Shown here in pieces: positions 10,997 to 23,300 of a DNA stretch of 64,000 nt. The stretch is from positions 434,001 to 498,000 of the forward strand of contig JAZGUH010000487.1 in the NCBI GenBank assembly GCA_037893225.1. The letters run 5' to 3'. The first letter of the stretch is position 1. Each line of letters opens with the position of its first letter. This DNA is from Hippasteria phrygiana (Eukaryota > Echinodermata > Asteroidea > Valvatida > Goniasteridae). Made by a program: the position numbers and the translations under genes. The notes below the pieces were generated by a model. It had not been told where the DNA came from. It searched no databases and worked only from the letters and a program-made list of their open reading frames with translations.

Positions 10997-11781
10997 CCTA
11001 CATAGGTTTTCAAAGTTCACTTTCTCAGCAAAATGTGAACAGCAATTAAGAAAACCAATGATCTATACGTTCTAATACTAAAACAAAAAATACTCACGGT
11101 AGATCGAGCCGATCTACCTCAAAAGGAGTCAAAACGGGCTAAAAGTTCGCCGGTCCTGTGTCACCCGTGACATGCTAGTAATTTCCATCAGGCCACAGCT
11201 ATAGCAAGTAAAAGGTCACGCGGCGGGCTTCCAGGGACCTCGCGCAGCCCGCCTAGCTATAATATATATATTATGGACATTTTAACATTGCATTGCTCTA
11301 ATGATTTCTAACTTTAACCACCTCCAAGAAATACTTAGCGTGTAATTTAATGTCATTATGTTTCAAATAAAATTGTGGGGAAAAAACACTCTTAGACAAG
11401 GGGAAAAAGAAAATATTATTTTTGACCTTAACATACCCAGGTGAAACTCCGATTTGCGCTTTCCTTTTCATTTTGCCTACTCGCCTGACAAAGAGAATGT
11501 AGAAGTTGCGAAGTGCGCGTTTTTTACCTACCTACAGCAGATGGGTTCTAAATTAAGCCGGGCTGGCTTGAGTGTCTGACGTACAGCCTCACTCACCGTC
11601 CTTATCGGCCTTTACATTAAATTTCTTTTGAAATTGGTAATGAGTCCTGTAAGTTTTTTTTTAATTCGCCAGGAAAGAAATTACATTTTTTTTCTCAGTT
11701 TTTACCCAATGATTACCACAAAATTACTTCCTAAATTTTCATCTTTGTAAGAGTAGGCCTACACCGAGTTTCACTAGTCCT
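10997..11781. other. no gene recognised
   Basis: Nothing supported on either strand. Confidence 0.4.
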
Positions 11782-12080
11782 ACATTTTCAAAGAGAACAA
11801 AGAAAACTGGCAGGAGCGAGATTCCAACTAGACTGAGTATCAGACGTTGCATAGACTAGATTCCAACCTGCGACCGCCGGAATACCGTACCGGCGCTCCA
11901 CCAACTGAGCTATCTTGCCCTATGTTGGCGGTCTCCCGAATTGTCAGTATCTTTGTTCGGGTGGGCGCTAGTCAGAAGTCATAAACCCAGAATGCCGTAT
12001 AGCCAGGGATCACACCCAATTTTTACGATAAAACCCGGGAAGCGTGACATTGTGGGGATCACTCAATGAGGATACGACTT
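11782..12080 (-). repeat. tRNA-derived SINE, near full length
   Basis: Minus-strand SINE with the layout head (12080 to about 11945), tRNA-like core with box A complement CCAACTGAGCTATC and box B region near 11860, then tail ending TTTTCTTTGTTCTCTTTG. A small internal duplication (TAGACTGAGTATCAGAC followed by a second TAGA-TTCCAAC) splits the box B region. Confidence 0.7.
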
Positions 12081-12094
12081 TTTAACTTATAATT

Positions 12095-12293
12095 CGTCAC
12101 ACAATCCACACGGGAAACTAAATTTGAATACATTTTCAAAGTGAACAAAGAAAACTGGCAGGAGATACTGACAATTTGGGAGACCGCCAACATAGGGCCA
12201 GATAGCTCAGTTGGTAGAGCGCCGGTACGGTATTCCGGAGGCCGCAGGTTCGAATCCCGCTTCTGCCAGTTTTCTTTGTTCACTTTGAAAATG
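12095..12293 (+). repeat. rearranged tRNA-derived SINE
   Basis: The tRNA core reads on the plus strand (AGCTCAGTTGGTAGAGCG, then GGTTCGAATCCC), but the left flank is the SINE tail in minus orientation (12095 to about 12171). Both ends therefore carry inverted copies of the tail word CAAAGTGAACAAAG. An inversion of the SINE body between inverted tails would give this pattern. Confidence 0.65.
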
Positions 12294-13850
12294 TAGTCCT
12301 TATGTGTTTTAGATTTTCAAAAGTGAGAGGGCAATTTTGGCACGACATTTCGCATCAGGCGATGTATTAGTTTCCATAAATTGATATGCTAATTTTACAA
12401 AGGCCTTTTTTTCGAGGGTGATTTTCTTAAGAATTCAATGTACCAAAAATTATTGCAAATTTTGCAAGTTTTACACGTTAATTTTCCTATTCAAGGTCTC
12501 CGGATGCGCGCCACCAGGGGCCCGCAATGGCTGGCACACTTCTGTTGGCGCGCGGGACACGAACTTTACATGACAGTCACACATCCTTTCATTTTTTTCA
12601 CTTAAGCTCACACACCGGATCTTACGACTCAAAAATAGGACAAACAAACAAAATGCGCTTGGTATTTAAGTACAGTGTAGTCTTTATTTACAAACAAAAC
12701 AGTAGACTTGACTTATAGGCATTAAGTACATATACGAAAATGGCAAAAATTACTAAACAGAAGTGAACCATCAGCTGTGACACCAGGTTTTCTTTGTCTA
12801 CTTTGGAAAATTCATTAAAGTTATGCGCTTTTCAATGAGACGTTCCACACGCAAAAAAATCGACCGATTATCAGTAACAGAGTTCATAAATTTCATTGTT
12901 TTCCTTCTAATTAGCCTAAACGGCACACTCCTATAATGTATAGGACAACCTTTGCGAGTAGTAGACGACATGGAGTGCGGAGTGTAGTTAGTGCTGTTTG
13001 TATCGTTCGTTTGCAGGGGGAAATAAACTGAATTAACATTTTCAGTCAGATCACGGATTATATAAAGCATTCAAAATCCACTAATTTCTCCGTCAATGTT
13101 TATAGTATAGGCCTATGTGAACAGAGTTGTAAACAAAAAATAGTGCACCAGGACGACGTAATCTCTTCGATTATGGGGACCGGTAACAGATAATGCTAAT
13201 CTGCATAAACATGACAGAATTCCTACAAGTTTATGCCAATAAGGGTTTATATTTATAGACCACAAATGCGTTGCGCCATTCTTAACCGCATTAAAAACTT
13301 GCCAAAACATACCCCCCCCCCCCCCCCCCGGTACGTATACGTTCAACAAAATATTTGTGTACATGATTCAAATCTATTAAAGCGAATGAAATCAACATCC
13401 AACTCCCTAAAAATAAGCTGTTATTACAGCGCATGCGCATACGAGGGCCAATCAAAAGTGTCATGTCTCCACTATGTATCGGCCCCGATATGTACGTACC
13501 TACATTGTATGTACCGGTCTGATATGAGGACTTCCTGTTGTATTTCTAGATTTCGTTTGATTAGAAGGATATGATATCCATACAAGAAGTACCTTTTTTA
13601 GGAAAGTGGTAGAGCGATGAGCTGAGCTACAATGACATTTTTTATACACAAATATACGGTGAAAACCATCACATTTTTTGTGAAGTGCTTAAGAGTGGAA
13701 ATTGATATTTTGTCTTGAGTGCATCTGGCCCATATCGAAAGAAGACATATTTACAATCAAGATCCTCCCTTCTAAACCACTTGAGATTCAGGTTCTTGAA
13801 ACCCTTACAAAATTTTATCCAAATTTATTCTATCTAATCGAAATTATACT
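12294..13850. other. no gene recognised
   Basis: Nothing supported. A C run is at about 13313-13329. Confidence 0.4.
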
Positions 13851-13986
13851 TCGACACACAATCCACAAGGGAAACTGACTAGGTAAATTTGAATACATTT
13901 TCAAAGTGAACAAAGAAACTGGCACGAGCGGGATTTGAACCTGCGACCTCCGGGTTACCGTACCGGTGCTCTACCAATTATACTTG
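13851..13986 (-). repeat. tRNA-derived SINE, 5'-truncated
   Basis: Tail (CACACAATCCACAAGGG...) and the box B half of the tRNA core (GGGATTTGAACCTGCGACC) are present. The sequence breaks off at the box A half. Confidence 0.7.
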
Positions 13987-14291
13987 TTCGCTTGATTCAA
14001 CAAAATAATGTTTTCTGTTGGTTTTTTTTTTCACACTGTAAACTTACCACATTAATTATAATAAGACGGGCATAGGTTGTGGAAGTGGTTTCAAAAGTAT
14101 AAGAATTCGGGTGGATTCGGGGTTATCGATGTGAAAAAGCAAATCCGAGTTCTGAGAAATCCCCGTAAGAGTCACAAAGTTCTAAATAAAGTCAGCAGTT
14201 TCAAGCCAGTTCTCGGCAAGGTCCATTAATTTTGATTGGAAGATGGGAAGATGACAGGAGGCAATCGTGGTTTCAGGATAGTATTGTTGAA

Positions 14292-15086
14292 CTACAGGGA
14301 GTAGTGGATGCAGACATCGTCTACGTCCTGAAAGTCGTCTGGATCAGCGAAGCCAGTGGAGTTGTTCAGCTGACACAGCAGATCCTGGTCAGTGCGCCGG
14401 ACGTTGAAGGACCGACATCTGGGCTCAGAAATGCAGAGTGCAGCGCAACTCGCGACGGTCTTGACCGAGTAATTTCCGATGGCGTGACCAAAGAGGCAGT
14501 GCGACTTGACAACCTGTCCTTTGGAGTTGGTAATCAGGCCCCCCAGCCTAGCCAGACGAATGGGTAGTTGCAATCGGCAGTGGTGCTGAACGTCAACACA
14601 GGCCCGTTGAACGCAAATAGCTTGATATCGGTGATCGCAAGTTGCTTCTCGCCATTCCCCGTCATTGCTACGTATTTTAACGCACTTTCTGTTGTCATCA
14701 TGTGGCTCATCACCGGAGCTTGGCCAATTGCGAAAAGACACCCCCGTCTCGGTCTCCTGGCCCTCACACGCCCAGTTGCCTGTTTCCGAAAGGGAGCAAG
14801 CAATCCAGAGATCGCCGATGCCCACGCTTCGTGCCTTACTCGCAAAGAAGTCATTTTCCTGGATTGAACGACTAGCGGCCAGTACACCTCCCATGACACG
14901 GCAAGCGGCTTGTGCCCAGGAGTATTTAGACCTAGTTGGTAAGAGACTAAAACATGAGTCGCCGAAGAATTCCCATTCTGCTTGGCATCCCTCCTGTGCC
15001 AGTACGCATGTGTCGGATGCCGAGGCTGCTACGATCGTTGCGTAGATACTTAGGGGGATGAAAGCAATAACTTTAATCGAAATCAT
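14292..15086 (-). CDS. secreted C-type lectin-like protein with PAN/apple domain
   Basis: A 264-residue single-exon frame starts at the ATG at 15084-15086 and stops with TAG at 14292-14294. Residues 1 to about 24 form a signal peptide, so the product should be secreted. A C-type lectin-like domain spans about 34-160: Cys34 and Cys45 (long-form N-terminal pair), Cys62, W94-I-A, the NW at 120-121, Cys135, Cys150 and Cys158. The usual calcium/sugar motif EPN reads EPH (127-129) and WND reads WRE (145-147), so classical calcium-dependent mannose binding is doubtful. A PAN/apple-like domain follows at about 190-264 with Cys197, 214, 218, 224, 238 and 259. N-glycosylation sequons are at N205, N241 and N242. 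The likely role is extracellular recognition or adhesion; the ligand is unknown. No polyadenylation signal was found close downstream. Confidence 0.88.
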   Translation of the reverse strand: MISIKVIAFIPLSIYATIVAASASDTCVLAQEGCQAEWEFFGDSCFSLLPTRSKYSWAQAACRVMGGVLAASRSIQENDFFASKARSVGIGDLWIACSLSETGNWACEGQETETGVSFRNWPSSGDEPHDDNRKCVKIRSNDGEWREATCDHRYQAICVQRACVDVQHHCRLQLPIRLARLGGLITNSKGQVVKSHCLFGHAIGNYSVKTVASCAALCISEPRCRSFNVRRTDQDLLCQLNNSTGFADPDDFQDVDDVCIHYSL

Positions 15087-15192
15087 TTCGAATTTTCGTC
15101 TGATCGTGTCGACAACAGAAAAGTCTGTGATGTAGTGCTTTCCGGCCCTAAAGCGCGTTTATTATGTACAGGACAGGCAGACGGTTACAATG

Positions 15193-15202
15193 TATTATAT
15201 AT
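15193..15202 (-). promoter_or_regulatory. TATA box of the lectin gene
   Basis: On the minus strand TATATATAAT lies about 107 bp upstream of the lectin ATG. A start site about 30 bp downstream would leave a 5' leader of roughly 75-80 bp. Inferred from position and sequence only. Confidence 0.45.
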
Positions 15203-15514
15203 ACTTTACCATCATCATGCATTATCCATCATTAGATGACCCTTTTTGGCTGGAGACAACCAAGCGTCATACCCCATGGATGATGAAAGTGCACCACGGC
15301 AGGCTTTTCAATAATTAACGGTCATAGGAGCGTGAACGTAAACTTTCTTTATAGGCCTACTTGTCTTGCCTGCAGACGGGATATCCTTTTTGGCTTGATG
15401 TTTGTGCATCTTTTTAACAGATTTTTATTTTCTAAGTCTGAACAAAGAAAACTGGCCACTCTCCCTAATTATCTTCACTTATGCGCAATACTACCAATGA
15501 GCCCGTATTTGACT

Positions 15515-15590
15515 GAAATTCACGCCACACCGCACCGGCGCTCTATACCAACTGAGCTACCTTGCCCTATTGACGGTCTTCAGTGTCATA
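15515..15590 (-). repeat. tRNA-derived SINE fragment
   Basis: CGCACCGGCGCTCTATACCA and ACTGAGCTACCTTGCCCTAT match the box A half of the SINE core in minus orientation. Both flanks are lost. Confidence 0.6.
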
Positions 15591-15600
15591 TGAACTTTTC

Positions 15601-15817
15601 TTTACCCCTTGCGTACGGATGACGCCAAATGCCAGAAAAACAAAATCGCCACCAGGCCGGAACGTCTATAGACGCCATATCTGCATTTTCAATCCATTGT
15701 TGGATTATTGTGTTCGTTACGCTTGGTTGCACAAGCCTATTGTGTCCGTTTCGCTTAGCTGCACAAGCCGACATGGCACCGTGCGCCTCACTATAATAGC
15801 CGTACTCGAGGGGTTAA
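15601..15817. mobile_element. TTAACCCCTTG-type MITE
   Basis: Left end TTTACCCCTTGCGTACGG (outer TTAA mutated) and right end CCGTACTCGAGGGGTTAA form terminal inverted repeats. The interior carries the family's CAATCCATTGTTGGATT hairpin word. Other copies are at 24066, 25792, 27567, 34155, 48066 and 55702. Confidence 0.7.
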
Positions 15818-16309
15818 TTAAGCAATGTGCAGTGGAAGTGCCACGGTAGTCCCCTATATAGCGTTATTTTAGAACGCTTATCCTTCTAAACATTGTACAA
15901 CCAGTGGTGAAATCCGTACCGAAAAGCGGGGATGGGGAATGATCAAGAATTTTTTTCTCGAAAATTACCCCCAAAGTAACAACCCCCTAAAGAAAAGAAT
16001 AACAAATCTGCATGTAAAGTATTTTGAAAAGGCGGCTCGAGCCCCGACGACAATCCCACGGGGGTGCCCCGCGGGGGAATCGAGCTACACTCCAGAAACT
16101 GCTGGGTCAGCTTTTAGGGGGCAACATTTATTGACCCAATTCGTATCAATTTGGTCTTTTAAATGGTCAAATCCTGTGAAAATATTTGACTCTGTATAAG
16201 TTAATCATCGCCAAAGCAATTATCAGTCATATAGGCCTACGCTGTTATCGTCTGGGTCAAATATTTTCTTTGACCCATTTTGGGTCACTTTGATCCTCCA
16301 AGTGGTCAT
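15818..16309. other. no gene; degenerate TGACCC repeats
   Basis: No gene. Short degenerate words of the type TTTGACCC and TGATCCT-CAAGTGGTCATT recur between about 16100 and 17000, suggesting an old repeat. Confidence 0.35.
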
Positions 16310-16385
16310 TATAGAGTACCGAAGTGATGACGTCAATCAATGCAATGTTTGCCGCGGCAACTGACGTCAGACTTCGGTACTCTAT
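16310..16385. mobile_element. 76-bp MITE with TATAGAGTACCGAAGT ends
   Basis: The terminal inverted repeats TATAGAGTACCGAAGT... and ...ACTTCGGTACTCTAT run about 25 bp inward and each end in a TGACGTCA palindrome. A longer copy with the same ends is at 18316-18439. Confidence 0.75.
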
Positions 16386-16554
16386 TGGATGAATCTTTTC
16401 CTGTCACCCAATTAGGGCCAAGTGTCACTTTGACCCACCAAGTAGTAATTTCAGTAAGTCAGAATCTTGACCCGTTTGGGGAGTAAGAGTTTCCTGACTG
16501 ATTATGTATCAGTTAAGGATCTTTTATGCTCGGTGTGGGCCTAGGGCTTGAGAG

Positions 16555-16640
16555 AAAAAATCCAAGATTACTGGCGGCATGAGTCTCGAACCCACAACTT
16601 CTTGCTTACTAGCTCAGACATCTTACCACTCATCCCGAGC
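16555..16640 (-). repeat. second type of tRNA-like SINE head
   Basis: On the minus strand it reads GGGATGAGTGGTAAGATGTC (box A region) and GTGGGTTCGAGACTC (box B). This differs from the common SINE core in the window. No acceptor stem or CCA-type end supports a working tRNA gene. Confidence 0.5.
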
Positions 16641-18315
16641 TTGTTGCATACAGCCAGCTGACGTTCTGGTCGATGTAGCAGGATGTAGCGCCAGGTAGCG
16701 CCAGGTATAGCGCAGCCAATCTATTTGTTATAAGCTGGATTTTGCGTCGAAGAGATGTAAATTTAATATTAGGTTTTTTACCCTTCGCCGACTTATTTCA
16801 TTACAAACACTGTGTCCAATGTTGTCCGGTGGCTTACTGGAACAACAAATCACACACACACACGTACGGGCAGGCCTAATCATGGTCTGGGCCACTTTTA
16901 ATAAACCATGGGCCACTTTTATAGTACGCCTGGGTCAAAATGTTATGTGTCTCGCTTTGCGTCAATTTGATCCTGCAAGTGGTCATTTCAGGCCCACAAA
17001 CATTGATTAAACAAATGAAATGAGAAAAATAAAGAATGCCATGCCCTGTCACCATATCATGTTGGGCCCACGTGCCCGTTTTAGATTTGGCCGTGTTGTA
17101 ACCACCGCCGTTATTGTATAGCGCCCTCTTTCGTTTGACGCAACTGTAAGCAATGGATGTCGTAATTCAATTTTTTGAGGCCAGATAACTCAACGTTTTG
17201 GGCGGATTCGGGGGAGCGTTGAGAGTGAACCTCCTCCCCACCCCACCCCATGGGCGGCTATCCCGGGGGGCGGGGACACGTCCTACAAATATTTGGGGGG
17301 AGGGGATGGCTATAGCATTCACCCCGCCCCCCCCCCCCCCCATAATTTCCTTTGTCCTTATACATTTTATGGGTCATTGGCTTCTATATGCACCAGAATG
17401 CCCCAGAATACACAAAGATCAGCAATATTTTCAAAACTTCCCCAGGATACACAAGACACACTGAGTACAAAATGCTTAATAATTATTGTTGGTTGTGTGC
17501 TTTTTCCTCCGTCCACCCCCCCCCCCCCCCTTTCCCCACCCAACCTTGACGAGAAATCGCCGCCGCTGTCCCACTCCGCCTCCAAATAAACAAATTAGAA
17601 TAAAATAAAAGACTCAAATTAACTCTTTTTTTTAGTAACTTTATATAACCAATACGCATTTTACATAACAAATATCTTTCCACGACATAATAATTAACCG
17701 TGTAAGATGTGTTACATTAATCTAAACAAAAAATAACAAAAGAATAATAAATAAATAAATAAATTAAAATTTTAAAACATAAAAAAACACCAATGAAAAA
17801 TGCACAGATTGTAAATCAAAACAACCCGGTTTTCGCATGTTCGTAAGCCCATCATTCTCAAAATATATGTCCAGTCAATAGGCTTACGTTCACCAACCGC
17901 GACCTTGAAAACCGCAATGAAATACTAAAGGGTAAACTATTTGACACTATACCTATGAGGCAGTGTGCTGCTGGCCGGTGTATAATTGACACTTCTTCAT
18001 TTAACTGCGTGCAGCACCGCCCCGAAAATGGCTCGGACGCACCAAGGTGCTGCTCTGGAAGGCACTTTTTAAAGCATGAACATGAAACAGTCACAGACAT
18101 CGGCTTTTTGTGGGTGAAAGTAGCTGTTGTTGACCGTCTGTCACTTGACTAGCAGTAGTAGTTTCCTTCATGATAGCCGACTACGCCGCCAGCCCAAATG
18201 ACCATGGTTTGTTTACAATGAATGGGATTTGTACACAAACCAATGGGGCTTTGCTATTGGCCCTTTTTTCTTCTGATCGGTTTGGCTTGTTAGTAATTTC
18301 GACATTAAAGGTGAC
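16641..18315. other. no gene recognised
   Basis: Short proline-rich open frames here come from C runs (17328-17340, 17516-17530) and are not genes. An AT-rich stretch lies at 17590-17780. Confidence 0.4.
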
Positions 18316-18439
18316 TATAGAGTACCGAAGTGATGACGTCAACCAATGCCAATGTTTTGGAACCAGAATACATTCTAAACTGCATGTGTGTAGAACCACC
18401 ATTGCCCCGGCAACTGACGTCAGACTTCGGTACTCTATA
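18316..18439. mobile_element. 124-bp MITE with TATAGAGTACCGAAGT ends
   Basis: Same terminal inverted repeats as 16310-16385, including TGACGTCA in both arms, but with a longer interior. The 76-bp copy looks like an internal deletion derivative of this form. Confidence 0.75.
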
Positions 18440-18659
18440 GAGGCCCTCAGACTAGGGGGTTCGATTGAGGATTAAGGTGTTTACGTAATTAACAAAAATA
18501 CAAAAACTTGCCTCACCAAACGGGCACATTGCTGCACACAGGGTTAAAGCGACATATTTAATGAAATTATGCTATGTCTAGTTATTTTGAATATGAAAAA
18601 AAAGATAAGTCAAATGTATTTTGAGTAATTTAAAGGTAATTGAAATTGGGATGTCAGTC

Positions 18660-18766
18660 GAATTTTTTATATAAGGGCGGATCCAGTATTGTTTGCAGGG
18701 GTGGGGTTCTGAATTTGTTTGCGTACATTTGCCAAAAAGTTGACTCCACGAACAAAATGTTACAAG

Positions 18767-18799
<33 letters not shown>

Positions 18800-19018
18800 A
18801 AACTTTCTTAATGTTGGTGGCGCCATTTAACTCTTTGTTTTGTTCTTATACCCGAACACGCGAAATAAGACCTTTACAGGGTTTTGCTTTTCTTTTCTAC
18901 GTGTAGTTTGCTAGGGTACTTTAGGCGTTTAGGCTCTTACAAGCAGAAGAACAAAAATGCAACGAACGGTGGGGGGGGGGGAGGGTTTCGACCCCCCCCC
19001 CCCCCCGGACCCGCCCCT
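18660..19018. mobile_element. GGGCGGATCC-type hAT-like elements with a 30-base G run
   Basis: Left end GGGCGGATCCAG near 18676 and right end GGACCCGCCCCTG near 19004-19018 resemble the CAGGGGCGGATC termini of hAT-like MITEs. A 30-base G run (18768-18797) and mixed G/C runs (about 18968-19006) lie inside. This could be two adjacent degraded copies, not one. Confidence 0.4.
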
Positions 19019-19373
19019 GTATTTAACACGGCGATACTCCAAATTGATTTCGAGATATTTATTTTTCCAAATTAGTCTCTGGATAACGTCGCCAATACTT
19101 GGCATCCTCTTCGCAAGAGCATTAACTTCCGGCCGGATGCATTATTTTTTTACCAGGGGGATGGGCCGTTGGATCATTCCCCCAAATTGTTTTTTTTTTA
19201 AATAAGAAATTAAAACAAATAAAGAAATAAGAATAAAATTAAATATATTTTTTTGTGAAAGTGAGTAAAAAATGCCGATTTTGAGGACATCTAAGTTTTC
19301 ACTTTTCAACATTCCAACAGTACAAAGCTTTAAATGCACCATTTTGGTACGGTAATGTTTGGGGCCGGGAAGG

Positions 19374-19606
19374 CAGAGTTGTAGTTGAGCCCCTGCAAGT
19401 CCTTTCACAAGTCCTTGCAAGTCCAGTCAGAAAGTCCTTTCATAAAGCCAGTCACAAGTAACTCAGTGGATGAACAATGACAAAGGAATGCCTTTGTCAA
19501 ACCTGATTTGAATAGCTTGTGATTGGAATTAGGACCGGGCTTGTGATGACTTGCAGGAACTTGCAGGGACTTACAGGGACTTGTGATGGACTCGACTACA
19601 GCTCTG
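19374..19606. mobile_element. hAT-type MITE, 233 bp, with perfect 8-bp TSD
   Basis: Ends CAGAGTTGTAGTCGAG... and ...CTCGACTACAGCTCTG form terminal inverted repeats. The element is flanked by CGGGAAGG on both sides (19366-19373 and 19607-19614), the 8-bp duplication expected of hAT transposons. Subterminal GTCC-TTGCAAGT words repeat in both arms. No transposase is present. The second copy is at 53594-53794. Confidence 0.88.
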
Positions 19607-20218
19607 CGGGAAGGTAAGTGCACAAGCTTTGCATGAGATGTACATTTGAGTCATGATACAGCACCCCCTGGAGTGTCATGTGGTGTCAAAGGCCCTTCCG
19701 CCCACTTTTCAAATTTCACTGCCGGGGCAATTTTGGTCTGGTCATTCCATCCCCCCGCGGCGACACAGATTTACGCCACTGCAATGTTCCAAAGTAATTT
19801 TGTATAGGCCTTGGCCACTCGTTTTTAAATACCTTGACGGATAAAATTAGAGATATCAATACATCAACACCGCGTAGCGCGCGGTATATAGCCACGTGCA
19901 TGGACATAATTACACTCTGCACTCTGCAGTAACCATGGAGGAAGTTTTCCATACAGTAACTAAGGGCGTGATCGTGACCCACACACCCACGATCTTTTTT
20001 TTTTTTTTTCGCGGGCTTCTTTTTAACCTTCGATTACGGCAGGGGAGCTCTGTTACATGAAAAATCATGAATGGAGACCGGCTGGTACTCGGAGATACGG
20101 AAAGGCACTGAAAAGGACTGTTTGCATAACGTGAAGGTCTTGCCTTGCAAGGGTAACGCGCAGTTAGTTCGAGGGATTGCTCCAGTCTAGTCAACGACTT
20201 TATCAAGTGACTTTGTGA

Positions 20219-20351
20219 TTAGCCTTTCAGGGGTATGGCGGACACAATAGGAGGGCGCTATTTGATTTGGGTATACCTTTTGTGCCATACAAAAGTATAC
20301 CCAAATCAAATAGCGCCCTCTATTGTGTCCGCCATACCTCTAAAGGCTAAT
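20219..20351. repeat. foldback inverted repeat, arms about 60 bp
   Basis: Left arm from TTAGCCTTTCAGGGGTATGG to about 20281, and right arm from about 20291 to CCATACCTCTAAAGGCTAA, are almost perfectly complementary. A loop of about 10 bases (GTGCCATAC region) lies between. This is a probable foldback-type MITE and could form a long hairpin. Confidence 0.8.
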
Positions 20352-23300
20352 GACATTCATCCGGGCACCCAGCCAAGGGGGCGGGTCAAGGGGGCGGGTC
20401 AAGGGGAGGGGAGCACAGATTTTTGTGATTCAAGTCAATCCGATGATTTTACAGCAATTATTTGCCATTACTTATATGTGCCTTTCAAAAAAGTAAAGAC
20501 GGAAATTTCCTCTCCTCCCCTCTCTCCGTTTTGGCACCTAATAGAATCATTGCTATGACTTTTGTTGCCACCTTTTTCTTCTGATGAAAATATTTTAAAG
20601 GAAATTAGAAAAGAGGGTGACACGCCCACTTTGCCCCACTGGTCCTGTCTTTGGCAGCATCCTGGCCACTCATCTTGAAAATCTCAAGATCACCCACTAA
20701 AATTCTCAAGGTTTCCCAAGGCAATCGAAAATACGGAGGCTACCCCGAGACTGGGGGGGGGGGGGGGGGGGTGTCGTCGCCAAACCTCAAGTGGAACTTT
20801 TTGGCATATGCGCAACATGTGAACCCATCCATAATTACGTACCACGTCGCACAAATTGCATTTACCGTATTAAAATTGAACTTTCCGTGATACGTGTACT
20901 TTAAGGCAAAATTTGAGGAAGCTACGAAACACTGTTTTTTTTAGTGTTCAGGAAAACAAATACATCTAAATATAATTTCAAAATTAAAAATGGACAGAAA
21001 CTTGTAGACCTACAAAAAATACACAACAGACACCTGAAATAGCACAAAAAACTAAAATTATTTCTCATCCTGTCTCAGTGTAGATGAGGCAATAGGAAAC
21101 AGTGAAATCTAGAGGAGGAACGACGTCACAGATTTATTAAGATTAACACCAAAGTTAACTACCAAAACTACAAATTATACGTCCTAAAAAATGACAAGGG
21201 ATTGAGCGAATTAATAACAGGGGCTGATCGCGGCGGGGGGGGGGGGGGGGGGGGGGGGGGGGTGAAACACTCCCGCTCAGTTATTTTTTGTTTCTTTTAC
21301 GGTAAATGTCGACAAAACAAAACCGGGTGCTTAGCAGTAACTTACGCTTTTCTGTTTACAAAATTTGGAATTTATAAACTGGAACATCGGAATCTGCAAA
21401 TCAAGTGCATGAGCGATTCCTTTATCTAAAAACGGACATGCGCCATCAGTGCCATGCCATCAGGTGTGCTCGTGGAACTTCGTTCATGCACATGTGTGCA
21501 CAGACTTTATTACTAAGTTGCGATGTTGTCCAAGTGAAATTAATTTCCACGTGTTGCAATATTTCACGGAATATTTGGATGCAACTGTAGGCACAATTGC
21601 AGAATACCCCGCCAAGTATGTGGTTGTTAATTTCCGGATTGTTGACGATTTTGAGAGGGACCGTGGTGGTGGAAGCAGACGGTGAGTGTTTGTTGTTGGG
21701 GATCGGGAGAAGACTCGTTTTTGGCACGGGGGCCTGTTCTCATGATCGATGCCGATGCGTATGCTGCAGAAATGTCGGCATATGTGTATATTCTCTCAAA
21801 AGTCAAATCTCCTAGTTGTGATGTTTTTTTATACCCTGTTTCCAAAAAGGGGATCTTCGGGATGAAATGTGATGCATTTAAATTATATTAGGCAGGTCTG
21901 TGTGAAAGATTTTACTTTAATAACCACCCCCCCCCCCCCCCCCCCCCCCCAAAATCGGCCAGGAAGAGAAAAATCTTGGAAATAACAAACCCTCCTTGAT
22001 ATTAACAACTGTCTAAGCCATATGGCAAGATTTAGTTCAAGATTTATGTCGGAAAAATCTGCAAAAGAAGAGGCAGAAATTAACATTGTGTATGTGAAAG
22101 GGGAGTTTAAAACTGTGACCATATTTCGTGTTAAGAGCATTGCACGAAAATGTCCTGATAGTGATAAAAAGTCTCAAAATTAAACGTGCCATGTGTTTAC
22201 AATTAGGTATAAACATTATAGATGGTTATTTTGAAAGATTTTGCTGTTCTTGATCAGTTTTGACGGGAGTTACTAAACTAAAGTAAATCTTTCTGGTCTT
22301 TTTCTCTGTTTGTTACGTCGGCACATGATATTAATTGCCTTCAAGGCTTCAGCCGGCTGATTTAATTTTTAGTATGAAAAAGTTTGTGTCCTCTTTGTAT
22401 TGTTAAATACATGAACTATGCAAAGACTGACCCACTTATGTACTGGTGCTCTGTGAGTATGACCCTGTAGGCTGGGTTTGCTAGACATGTACATATACAC
22501 TGGTTTTGCTGACAAATTTGTGATTCATCTCACAGCTATGAACCCAATACAAATACACACATGCACGAGGAAGGACTTTTGAAACATGTATGATTTGTAT
22601 AGATATACTGAGAATTTACAATTGAAAAATTCCCCCCCCCCCCAAAAAAAAAAAAAAACACGGAACAGAACGGTAAACAGTTGACGTAAACTGACAAATC
22701 CTGCTACTATCAGATTAAGGGTTTCATTTTTAATGAAAAATATGCAAGAAAAGCACTTAGCCTAAAATACACACAGTTTTATGTTGTAATGTATGTATAA
22801 TATGTGTGCAAGTACATAGGATAGGGCTGCCACACCTTAAAAAGTAAAAAAAAATGCCCTAGCCATATTTCATTCTTTGAAATTAGAGAATGTAGTACTA
22901 TAGAGATTTATGGATTTCTTTTGCAACAAAAAGTTGCACTGTTCCCCTTGCCTCCTCATTCTGAACAGGTACATTATAGGGAGTTTTGTACCTTATTTCC
23001 GTGCCTGAAATGCAGCCATCCTGCCTTTCCATTCACTGACTGCAATCCTTTTCAGTTTTATGGGATTTGGCTAGAGATTGAAGTTTCCCTGGCTCGCTGC
23101 CAAATATTGTAAAAGGGCGGGATTACACATCATGTATTCCATTACCTATACAGCTTTTATGATTGTCAATAGAAGTCACTGGCAGTGCGAGGGGGGGGGG
23201 GGGGGGGGGGGTGTGGGTGAGGCATTAGGGGGGAGTTGGGGAGATTTTCCCCTAAAGTTTTTGTCTTTCCCCACCAGTTTGCTCCCCCTCCCCAACACTT

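Noticed and set aside
10563..11013. Glycine- and proline-rich proteins
   Set aside because: The frames read through long G and C homopolymers inside a hAT-like element.
14232..15045. Plus-strand and second-frame open frames over the lectin gene
   Set aside because: They are antisense or out-of-frame shadows of the minus-strand lectin reading frame, which has a signal peptide and the expected cysteines.
17198..17683. Proline-rich open frames
   Set aside because: They arise from C runs, shift frame with run length and lack any domain.
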